DNA of 64,000 nt, taken from positions 60,554,092 through 60,618,091 of the forward strand of contig CM032660.1 of NCBI GenBank assembly GCA_019095985.1. The letters run 5' to 3'. Shown piece after piece: positions 1-10,300 of this stretch. Source of the stretch: Streblospio benedicti (lineage: Eukaryota; Annelida; Polychaeta; Spionida; Spionidae). Made by a program: the position numbers and the translations under genes. Every line of letters starts with the position of its first letter. Position 1 is the stretch's first letter. The notes beneath the pieces were generated by a model that saw only the letters and a program-made list of their open reading frames with translations, was not told the origin of the DNA and did not search any database.

Positions 1-1000
1 TGGTTAATTTTGGTTTTTTTCATTTTTACTGTGGCTGTTATATAGAGGCTATTATTTTTTTTTTTGGGATTTTTACCCCCTTTTTCGGGTTGATTTTATT
101 AAAAGCCCTTCTTTTCCCCAAATTTAGGGGGGAAAAAAAAAAATTTAAAAAAATTTTTTTTTCACCAATTCCCCGGGAAAAGGGTTAAAAAATTTGGGAA
201 AAATCACACCCTAAAAATTTTACCAAATTAATCATTTTAGCCATCTTAAATTTTTAAAACCTTGTTTATTTTGCAAAAACCCCAAATTGGGAAACTGAAT
301 AAACAGAAAAACTTTTCTTTTTTTGGTCACGAATTTCCCCGGAATGATTTTAAAATTTTGACCAAATATAAACACATTTTTCCCAAGTAAAGGAGTAAAA
401 CACAAAATAGAATTTTCAAAAAAACCCAAAAATTTTCTTCAAACCAAAAAATTTTCAAGTCTTTCCCAATCCCCTTTTAACACCCTTGGGAAAATTTTAG
501 CCTTTTGTAAAGAAGAGAAATTTTTTCAAAAGGTTTTATTTTTAAACAAAGGTTTTCAAGTTTTTCCTCGAATTCCGACCCTTGATTTTCGGGTTCCTTC
601 TGTGGGTTGAAAAATTTCCCATTTCCTGCTTTAAGACCAAAAAAAGTAGGTTTTTACGTCTTTTGGTCAAAAAACCCCCCAACCAAGGCAACCACCCCAA
701 ATAAAGAAAAGGGGTTTGTTAAACTTTTGGTTTAAAAAAACCCCTCAACAACCCCAATTTCAACAATTGTACTCGTTAATATTTTTCCTTTTGGGGCCCC
801 CTTTTTAAAAAAAATTCTTTGGTTAAGCCCCCCAGGGCATCCAAGCTATTTTAATATTTGGCAAAAAATAAATAGTATTAAAAAGTCATAAAAATCCAAA
901 ATTTAAAAATTTTACCCCCCATTATTCTTTAAAATTTTTTGATATTTTTTCCAAAAATTTTAAAAAATGACATTTTATTTTAATAGCCGGGGAAAATTTC
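1..1000. other. Low-quality contig end
   Basis: The first kilobase consists almost entirely of stretched homopolymers (runs of A, T, C and G of 4-11 bases) with no repeat unit, codon structure or similarity to the cleaner sequence that starts near 1000. This texture is typical of the unreliable tail of reads at a contig edge. No gene can be supported here. Confidence 0.6.
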
Positions 1001-1212
1001 CCATTTAAGAATAATCAAATGCAATAAAAAAAACTCCAACGTAAACACTAGCCCAAAATTAGCGACGTACGCACCAACGCCTCTGGTACTTTAAATACGT
1101 CGTTAATGTTTGCTGCTTACGTTGAGAAAATGAATTGGTGCTTTCGTCGTATCCGACGTTCAGAATTTCCGACATAAGCATTAGCACTCTTTAACAATAT
1201 GGAGAAAACTCA

Positions 1213-1785
1213 TCATTTTGGAAGCATATTCATAACTTTACAGATTTCATCCTCTTTCCATTTGTTTAAGTTTGTAAAAGTAACATCAAATACACGTGTT
1301 TGAGAGTTGGTTAATTCTTTTTCTTTTTTCATAATTGAAGTATTTTTATGTAAACGTTTCATCACATCATCGATTTCAACAACTGTATGGTTTGAATGTG
1401 GTCCACTCTCCTCTCTTGTACACTCATCGCACAGAACAACTTTACATTCCTGGCACAGAAAATTGCATCCATTTTTATGATAATGGGTATCACATGTTAC
1501 TTGCTTTGAACTTCTAGCTTGATGTAAATGCTCTTCATACTTCTTTACCAACTGTTGAAGAGCTTTAATTCACATTCCGTTTACACCATTGTCCGGCAAT
1601 ATGATTTCAAGCTGACAAACTGGACATCTATTCAGTCGCAATGTCAATGGTTTTTCAACTTTTTGCAAACATTTCCTACAAATGCTATCACCGCATTCAC
1701 GTAGTATCATTGGAACATTATTTGTTGTATTAAAAGTTTCTAAGCACAATGAACACTTAAGATGATCTTGAATTATTTCTCCATT
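1213..1785 (-). pseudogene. TRIM-like RING/B-box fragment, broken
   Basis: Read on the minus strand from about 1785, the sequence encodes a RING finger (CSLC, then ECGDSICRKC, then CPVC). An in-frame TGA follows in the linker, and then a B-box zinc finger (CDTHYHKNGC, LCQECKVVLCDEC, and the HSNH pair) in the same frame. RING/B-box pairs are the N-terminal half of TRIM E3 ubiquitin ligases. The RING has Asp where the usual ring His sits (CGDS instead of CGHS). No start codon precedes the RING before an in-frame stop, and the frame ends at 1213 after a short helical stretch, so no full coiled coil or C-terminal domain follows. It looks like a dead fragment; sequencing error in the linker is the alternative. 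Confidence 0.65.
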
Positions 1786-2010
1786 AATAATTGGTTATTT
1801 CCATCTTCTAAATTTAAATTTTATCCTCAGTGAGTGAGCTCTTAGTCAAAACTATCTTCAACTTCTGAACAAACTAGATCTAGGCCAACAAGGTTTTTAA
1901 AATGTTATTTCTAAGGAGGGTATTTAAATGGGTTTTGACAATACCCTACTGAAGAGTGTATAATAATGTGTTAAGCATATGTGAAATACCTAGTATAAAG
2001 AATAATAGGC

Positions 2011-2115
2011 AAAACACTGACCACAATGCACACAAAATGGTTTTTTTTAGGTCAAACAATCAGTTCACTTTGTGTGACCTAAAAAGACATTTTGTTTGCA
2101 TTGTGGTCAGTTTTT
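2011..2115. repeat. Short hairpin element, ~47-bp arms
   Basis: An imperfect inverted repeat: the left arm starts AAAACACTGACCACAATGC and the right arm ends GCATTGTGGTCAGTTTTT, with a loop of about 16 bases. It resembles a miniature inverted-repeat element or a folded hairpin in the upstream region of the zinc-finger gene. No clear target-site duplication was seen. Confidence 0.6.
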
Positions 2116-2400
2116 TTAATATTTAATTTTTTTTGTTTTTATCAAATTAGAAGCTCTTGACAACACTTGACTTTTATTCTTCATCCTATGTAGGTGCCAT
2201 TTTTGTCATTGAATCATGACCTACATGAAATAACTTTGGCTTGGATCAGTATTGTGATACTATTTTCAAAAAAAAAAATACATCATTTATGCTTGTAATT
2301 CTTTTAGTGAATAGTAATCACATGTACTCAGCAGGATAAAATTGTTCAAGCATCTAAAGAACTATAACCCTAGATAACAGTTGTCTATTGGGCTGCAAGG

Positions 2401-3765
2401 ATGAACCAAGTCCAAGACGAAGATAATGGGATAATTCCTGATACGGAGGAGATGCCAAGCTGTGATATTAAAGAAGAGGTGTTTACTTCAGAAAGCCATG
2501 TGCCCGATGTGGTCAATGGAGTCGAAAAACAGCCAAAAAAATTTAGCTGCAAGCACTGCACCTACACTACGCGGTATAAAGGAAATTTCGTGAAACATGT
2601 ACGCGTTCACACAGGCGAGAAGCCTTACGTCTGTCAATTTTGTGGAAAGAGGTTTGCTTCAAAATCCAATCATACAGTCCACGAAAAAATTCACACTGGA
2701 GATAAAAGGCTCAAATGCCCGTATGACGATTGTACATATAGAGCAAATAACAGGCCAAGCATTGGTGCACATTTAATTCGATGCCATGTTGACTCTTCTG
2801 TAACAGTTACCCCTAGAAGAAGAAAATCTACTAAAACTGATAAAAGCCCTTCCCAATCATCAGCATCCTCATCGGATTCGTCTTTAGAACAAACACGTCA
2901 ATTTGCAGCTGCTATTCACGAACCGTCACAGGATCATTCTAAGGACCTCAGTGGAATAGCAGCAACTCCTTGGGCAACCCGTGCTTATGTGCAAACATTG
3001 CTGCCCCCTCCTATTGAAATAAAACCCACTGAGTATGGAGGTACAATGCATGAGGCAGAGAATCTTTATCAAACTAACCGTTCAGATTCTACTGAAGCAG
3101 TTACAAGTTTGGCGGCAAAGGCTCTAGTGACTGGCAGCCAGCCTATGAGAAGACAGATTCCGAACATTTCAACCTTCATCCGTAATAGAAATCCCACTGA
3201 CGATTGGCAACAAAATATGAACCCAGCTGCTGAAGTTAATAACTCCCCACGATCACAGGTTGGAAGAGACGACTACACCAATCAGAGTCTCAACTCTCAA
3301 AACAACGAGCAGAGCATGGATCAGCAGCAAGTCTCAACTTGGCAGGATGGTGCCAATCCTTCAACCAGAGGAGCCCTCCAAGGGGATGGCAGTCAGCAAC
3401 AATCGCCCCCGCCCCTTATACCTATAGACCTTTATGCAGCCCAGGCAGCTGCTGCTGCGCTGGGTCATCAGAACCCTGTGCCACTGGCCGCAGGTGACAA
3501 CAGATCCTCTGTGCTCTGCAAAGAGATTCTACAGGTCTTCTCCAAGTTTGGGCTAGATCCGCAGGTGATTGTAGATACCTTGGTATTACAGGGCAAACTC
3601 TATAGATGTGTAAGCTGCAACATAATCTTTCCAGAATACAGGACTTTTGTGCTTCATAAAGGGTGTCATGGGAGCCGTCATCCGTATCAATGTCATTTTT
3701 GTCAGGTAATCTTCCCTGATAATTTTGTCTTCCTCAGTCATTTCATGCAGTGTTCCAAGAAATAA
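2401..3765 (+). CDS. C2H2 zinc-finger protein, Ikaros/Hunchback-like layout
   Basis: A 454-residue protein in one uninterrupted frame. Three N-terminal zinc fingers lie at residues 50-70, 78-98 and 106-129, the first two joined by the classic TGEKP linker. The middle is Ser/Gln/Pro-rich and disordered. Two C-terminal fingers follow, at 403-423 (C2H2) and 431-451 (C2HC). DNA-binding fingers at the N-terminus with a separate terminal pair is the layout of Ikaros-family and Hunchback-like regulators, in which the terminal pair mediates dimerisation; by analogy this is a nuclear DNA-binding transcription factor. The frame is open upstream to about 2377 and an acceptor-like TGCAAG precedes the ATG, so a 5' non-coding exon is possible. 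The family name is an inference from finger layout; it could be another C2H2 class. Confidence 0.8.
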   Translation: MNQVQDEDNGIIPDTEEMPSCDIKEEVFTSESHVPDVVNGVEKQPKKFSCKHCTYTTRYKGNFVKHVRVHTGEKPYVCQFCGKRFASKSNHTVHEKIHTGDKRLKCPYDDCTYRANNRPSIGAHLIRCHVDSSVTVTPRRRKSTKTDKSPSQSSASSSDSSLEQTRQFAAAIHEPSQDHSKDLSGIAATPWATRAYVQTLLPPPIEIKPTEYGGTMHEAENLYQTNRSDSTEAVTSLAAKALVTGSQPMRRQIPNISTFIRNRNPTDDWQQNMNPAAEVNNSPRSQVGRDDYTNQSLNSQNNEQSMDQQQVSTWQDGANPSTRGALQGDGSQQQSPPPLIPIDLYAAQAAAAALGHQNPVPLAAGDNRSSVLCKEILQVFSKFGLDPQVIVDTLVLQGKLYRCVSCNIIFPEYRTFVLHKGCHGSRHPYQCHFCQVIFPDNFVFLSHFMQCSKK

Positions 3766-4264
3766 TTCATAGTTAGACAATATTTTGTGCACTGCGAACA
3801 ATGGTATGTGTTTTAGACTTATCAATAGTAGACAATGTGCTTGATTAGAAAAAGGGTGTACAATTGCTTCATTTATTATTTTGATATTCCTAAATGTACA
3901 TAATGTTTCTGTTCACATTGTAAGTTTTCTAATGTTTGCTTTTAAGTGGTTTAGGTGGTTTTTCTTTGTTGTTTTGAATTGGAAGAAAATGGTGAATTAT
4001 TTCTCGCTATTTTGAAATGTACATATAGTTAGTTTTCATTGTATATAATATTCAAACTAAAATAAGTGTTTAACTTGTAAAGAGAAAATGTAGAAAAATA
4101 AGCAAGTTCATTTTTTACTGTAAATGATTCTTTTGGTTCTTATGTCAGTTTTTTTTGTCTTCGAAAATAATGTAATAAATCATATCAGTTCATACAAATT
4201 GTTCTACTTTCTTTTCACAGAAACATTAAACCATGACATTTGTTACTTTTAATTTGTAAATAAA
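3766..4264 (+). terminator. 3' UTR and polyadenylation signals of the zinc-finger gene
   Basis: This AT-rich stretch after the stop codon contains AATAAA at 4174-4179 and again at 4259-4264, either of which could end the zinc-finger transcript. No coding signal is visible. Confidence 0.5.
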
Positions 4265-4373
4265 TTTCAAATCCTAAGTCACAAAAACAAATCATTATTG
4301 TGTCTTACAATTATGTAAATTTATTCTGGAATGTAGAATATTGAATGATAGAAGATTGAATTTTTATAAAATC

Positions 4374-4625
4374 ATAAAATCAAATACATATTGGATACTC
4401 ATCTGCACAAGTTTTTTACATTATATACACTGTCTAAACTATCCTTTTGTGCTTGTTTTATTAGCTTACATTGAAAGCCTTTCGGACCTTCCCGGTCCTT
4501 CGTCAGTCTGCCAACTGCCCAGCAGACTGACGAAGGACCGGGAAGGTCCGAAAGGCTTTCAATGTAAGCTAATAAAACAAGCACAAAAGGATAGTTTAAA
4601 CTGTGTATATAAAATCAAATACATA
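4374..4625. repeat. Palindromic insertion flanked by a 17-bp direct repeat
   Basis: The same 17 bases (ATAAAATCAAATACATA) occur at 4374-4390 and 4609-4625. Between them lies an almost perfect palindrome: left arm about 4421-4510, right arm about 4523-4612, with a 12-base loop. Each arm carries the signature CTGACGA, then a GGACC/GGTCC stem, then GAAA (4527-4554 on plus, mirrored at about 4478-4506 on minus). The long direct repeats look like a target-site duplication of the kind target-primed retrotransposition leaves, so this is probably a head-to-head pair of a short retroelement end. Confidence 0.65.
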
Positions 4626-6999
4626 AAACCTTAGAAAGATTCAAGACAATTTCATGTTAATATGAACAGTATGACGAAATTTTGTAGACTTATAATTAGC
4701 ACTTATAATAGTATTCTGTTTTAGGGCTGCGACGATTGATGCATTGTGAAATTTTGATTGAAGAAAGTGATGTCCATATTATTCATGATATGTACTGTAA
4801 TTTAATAATGCCAACTGACAACTACTTCCATTCTAAAAAAAAAAAGTAATTTCAAAACAGGAAATCAAAATATGGTGATAATAAGTTGAATTATGAAAAT
4901 TTAACTACAAATCTTGAAAATGGACTGGAAATTGTCGAAGAGCTAGCACGAGTATAAATAGGTATTTATCATGATATGTATCATATTTTATTACTGCAGT
5001 ACCATCATGTATATTGTATTGTGACTTGGCATATCGATGCAGCCCTAATTTCTTATTTATAAATATGTACTTAATACAGCACCAAATGCTAAAACCAGCC
5101 ATACACATAAACCGTGAAATTTAGTGACCTATGCAATGGGGAGTTCACGTCATACGTAAAATTCTAGGGTTGTGTGTATGGCTGAATAGTGCAATTGATG
5201 CATCAGAACCGTATAGCCCACAAGTGGAAACGTACTACTAAGAATTCTGCCAACCATCAGAGATTTTATGTCCTCCCTACACAAACTGTAAAAACTATAC
5301 CTGTATGTAAAATGGTCGGGAATTAGTTACTTGTAAAAGGACAAGCTGCTAAACAGAAATTAACTCTCCTCACAATGGTTTCAATCTCATTACCGGCGGA
5401 TGAGGGGTTAATACTGTCCCCCAAGTCCACATTATGGGAACTATATATAATCATCATCAGTTCCTGTTTGAGGGAACACATATTTGTAACCTGCAAGTTT
5501 CTTCTTCTCTAAGGGTACAAACGCAGGGGGGGTGGGGGCTGGTATGAAGGAGGCAGGAACAATTGTTCTTTAGAGAGGTCGTTGGTTTTGTCAATGTTTA
5601 AGGACAGAAACTTATACACAGTCTTTTGACCAACATAGCCAATATTGACAAGAACACAGTAACTAACCACTCTTTGACAATAACAAATGCTATCACACTA
5701 CAAGCTGATGAATACACACAACCAAATAAATGTTCGGGTTGGAGTTGGGTTGGGAGTTGGAGCTGGGTAGGCTTATAAGGTTTGCTAAGCTCACACCTCT
5801 TGAAATTTATTGCCCCATCCTCCATCTCCCTTGTTGTAAGGGTAAATTCCCCAAACCCTTTTAACCGACCCCCCCCCCCCCCCCCCCCCCCCACATACAT
5901 CATACACACCATTCAAATTTAACAATTCAAGCAGGAGTTTATATTACAAGCATGATCATCACTTTCACATATAACATTATACTATCAGTATTATATCCGT
6001 GAGAAATGAAGCAATGTTAAATTTTACTGCACTGTGAACAATGATGTGTTTATCAAGTGGGATGCCTGCAAAGTATGATTTACTTGGACATCATGGCATT
6101 AGAATTGACATGTTAAATGTGCTAGTGTAGTGAGTTTCACATTTTAATTGTGTACCGTGTGTGGTGGAAACTTATGACCAGCGTAGGGCTTGGTAACTGT
6201 GTGTATTACATGATTGTCAGTTTATTAGGCAGTTTTACAATTTGACTGGTCTTTATCCCAGTGGTCGCAAAACTTTTGTTGTGCGTCAGAGTGTTTATGT
6301 CTATTTGTGTTCAACTTTCATAGAAATTTCTTTGATTGATGCCATTGTAACACAGATGTACATAGGGTTTTCACTGCTTTATATTGTTACTTGACTTGAT
6401 TTTCAAATAATTAAAAAAAAGAATGCAATGAACGCGAAGCATTTGAATCATAAATACACTCACAATCGCTCTAGGTGTGAAGCATGTCTGGTTTCGTGGG
6501 CTTCAGACTTCTCTCTGTAATAACGAGGCGAATGACGTGATCGTTGTTGAGGTCACTGATGATTTCCCACAAGCAGATGCCAAAAGACCAGCAAGATCAA
6601 GTTCATCTAAAAGATGACCAATGGCTACCACAAATGTTTTGAAAGCTCTACATAACTTTAATAGGTTCATTCACACATGTCACCTCCAAGCATATTCTAC
6701 ACCAACAGGAGCAGAATACAATCTATTCATATTCACATCTAAGTATGTGCATAATGGCCAATACACCAATCCTCAACAGGGCTGCCTACTGTCCCTGACC
6801 GTCAGGGATTTTCCCTGAAATTGTCTTTTTTTACAGTGTCCTGAAATTCCTGATTTGAGATTCATGTCCCTAAAAGATTTTGAAAGAGTGCAATCATCAA
6901 ATACATCTGGATAAAGAAACTTTATCATAACAGACTTGTGAACAGATAGTTGTGATATCTTTATTGTGAAAAAGTTGTAAACAAATCATTATTTTGTTG

Positions 7000-7031
<32 letters not shown>

Positions 7032-7086
7032 CTTGTGTTCTTGTTTGAAAAATAACGATCTTAAATGTGTATTAAAAAACTTTCAG
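4626..7086. other. Intergenic DNA without a recognised gene
   Basis: Between the zinc-finger gene and the first NRDE2 exon I see no supported coding region. It holds a run of about 24 C at 5869-5892 and a TA dinucleotide repeat at 7000-7027. Short open frames here lack codon bias, domains or splice context. Confidence 0.5.
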
Positions 7087-7374
7087 CTTTTGCTGGAGAA
7101 TTCAAAAAAATATACCAGCACTGTCATTTTCAAAACAACTCAATTAGTACTTCAAGAAATAATCGTCCAGCACTTTACCTCTCAGAGCACGTGTTGCGGC
7201 TGGCCCACTTGCTGCTAGCTGCGGACCACCAGGAGCGTGGCCTGGCCCTGCTCCAGGCCCTCACGGAGCTCGCCCTGCGTCCCCCACAGCTCCTGGCCGG
7301 CCAGGCCTTGGACGCTCACAGCGAGCTGCTGCAGCCCTACTGGGACGGATTCACCCCACGCGTCGGCGAGAAGG
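7087..7374 (+). CDS. NRDE2: NRDE2 exon (HAT-repeat region start)
   Basis: Acceptor TTTCAG at 7081-7086, donor GTATGT after 7374; enters with 2 bases of a split codon and ends in phase 1. It encodes EFKKIYQHCHFQNN through LLQALTELALRP to YWDGFTPRVGEKG, matching the human segment that ends FWDSGEPRAGEKG. The exon is GC-rich within an AT-rich surround. No earlier NRDE2 exon was found in 1-7086. Confidence 0.82.
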
Positions 7375-10300
7375 GTATGTACATGTAAAAACGCGGGTAC
7401 CGGTGAATAGACAAAACCCGGTGAGTTTGTAACATGAATTATTTTAGCAGATGAGTTCTTGTGGCATATCAAGGCGAGCCAGAAGGGCGAGCGTGATGGG
7501 CCACAAGAACAAATCCTGATGAAATAATTCATGTTACACAACAAACCTGGTTTTGTATTTATCATTCTTTTCTAAACAATTACAACACTTTTAACAAAAG
7601 TGAAAAACTGATCCGGCTGAGTACAAACATGATAACCATGGTATCACCCCTCTTCGAAGAGGGGTGATAACCCTCTCCGGGTTATCGGATACTTCTGGAC
7701 CATGATAACCAATGAAATTACATGAAAAAGAATGATAAGTTTAAAGACACAAGCGATGAGAAAGGTAGTACAGTACTGATTGCGAATTATAGACAGGGAA
7801 TTTTGTCGAATATTTCTAATTTTAAACGAATGAGAGAATTGAAGCAAACAAATTGATAAAAGCCGAATGGTAAATTCTCATTTTACTTACTTTACTAGAC
7901 ATTGGCAATAATACGGGAAATTCACGAATTACACGAATGAAAAGGATATCTGAACTTGTGAAAATTTGCATTATTTGTGAAATGTGCGTGATTTGTGGTA
8001 ATCATTGGTATCGGCATATTGTCATGACCTTAAATTACACAAATTCTGAGAAAAAGAAAGAATTATGCAAATTTTGAGAATGACTTTTGTAGTCAATTCT
8101 GTAAATTGGCGAATTTATTTGTGTTCTTCGCAAAATTTGTTTTAGGCCTCAAACTGGCATCACACAACTGTTTTGCGCATTTTTTTGGTTGTGTGTCATT
8201 TAAAATTACTGTTTAAAGTTTATTTGATGCACTATAACATGTACAGTACTAATGAAGAATTAGGGACATGGAATTAAGCCAAATATTACGAATTTTAAAC
8301 GAATGTCCAAATCAAGGCGAACGAAATACACGAATGAAATGAAGCCTTAACGTCTGAAAATTCGCATAATTCATGAAATGTGTGTAAGTTCTGATAATAA
8401 TTGGAATCTGCATACTATCAAGACTTATGTTACGCAAATTCTGAGAAAAAGAAAGAATTATGCGAATTTTGAGAATGACACACAAAGTCAATTCTGTAAA
8501 TTCGCGAATTTGTTTGTGTTCTTCGCAAAATTCGTTTAGGCCTCGAGCTGGCATCACCCAACTGGTCTGCGATCTTATTTTGGTTATGTGTCATTAAAAA
8601 TTACTGTTTCAAGTTTATTTGCTGCGCTATAACATATATGGCATTATGCAACACGAAGGATAACAAACTTTCCATTTACATGCGTTTCTACTGCCATGGG
8701 GTGATATAGCAAAATAAAATTAAAAATAAAACGAACTTGTGTTACGTTCAATTTCGAATTATGCGAATTATCCGAAGCAAAGTATCAATATTTGATATTA
8801 TTCATTGGGAAATTCTTTGAGACTAATAATCCAAAGAGAATTTTGCAAATTTTGAGAAGTGGAACCGAAGGCGAATTTTAAAGGAAGACTACATATTTTT
8901 CCAAATCTGTCACTGGATCCAAGGTGAGCTTGAAGAATTTACTTTAATAGAAAATTGAAAACACAGAATACAGGCGAATAGAATTTTGGGAATGAGAATT
9001 CACGGAAAATTCCCTGTCTATAATTCGTAATTAGTACTGTATAGCATTTCACAACACGCAGGGTAACAAGTCACCCCTTTTTATACTGGGGTGGTTCAGC
9101 AACATGTGTAAAAAATTTGAAATAAAACGAATTTGATTTCGAATCTTGCAAATTGTACGAATCTGTCAATATTAAATATTATTTGGGAATATCAATTGAA
9201 ACGAATGATACGAAGGGAATTTTGCGAATTTTGAAAAGTGGAACTGAATAAGGTGAATTTCCAAGGTAGACTACATTGTACATATTTTTACGAATTTGTC
9301 ACTGGGTCCATAGTGTCGGAGCAGAATTTACCATAGGAAAATGTAAACACCGAATACAGGCGAATAGAATTTTGGAAAGAAGAATTTACAGAATATTCCC
9401 TGTCTATAATTCGTACTCAGTAATGTACTATGCGTGCATGTGCGCCTTTTATCTTGCATCTTGCTAAATGAGCCATGTGTGTTGGGGGCTCACAGTAATA
9501 TATAAGCTATTTTTGTTTACTGGGATAGATTCAACCCATGGATCGTTGAGAATGGTACATGTACGTGAAAGTCTCATTTTTTAGAATGTCTTTGTAAAGA
9601 CCACCTAGCATGCAGCTAGTCTCCAGGGGTTTGAAGATAGAAGTGATTTTTTGTGGAGGTTCAGAGTGCTCTTTTTGAACGTTTGGGATTGCAAGAAATA
9701 GCTTTATTATAGAGTTGGTCTGTGGTTGAGGCGATACTGTACTGTTTTGTTTCAATAAACACACATTATGACTGAGTAGTATGGGTGCATGTGCATTCGC
9801 TTTTGCTATATCTCAGTCACTGGTCTAAGTCACAAAGGGCATTGCAACAACTGCACTGAGACATATTCCGTGAACAATATAGTTATTTGGGTCAGCTTTA
9901 TATAAAACTTGAGCATACACGCATAACAATTTACTTTCATGCTACTTAACATAATAAATCATTTTGAAAACTCAAAAAAATAACTGGAATGCTAGTGAAA
10001 TCGATTCCACCCGTCCATCAGCAGTTTCAAAGGTTGCATATTTTGGTCTTTCTTGTTTCAGGAAGCCCTGGCTGGGACGGGTGGGTTGCTTCTGGAGGCA
10101 GTGTTGAGGTTGAAGGTCAACACAACGATACAGGTATACAAAGGGCACGAGGGTACAAAAAATGCAGTACATGTGTCAGCCTTGTGCCAGTCAGTTTTAG
10201 CAAGGGTCAGCTAGTTTTTAAAATTCATGCCTTGAAGGACAGTCTAGTTTTTATGGGTGCAAATATTGATATGATTAAGGGCCAGCGACTTTTTCGTAGG

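Noticed and set aside
1-1000. Open frame at 232-429 on minus
   Set aside because: Lies in low-quality homopolymer-rich sequence with no codon structure.
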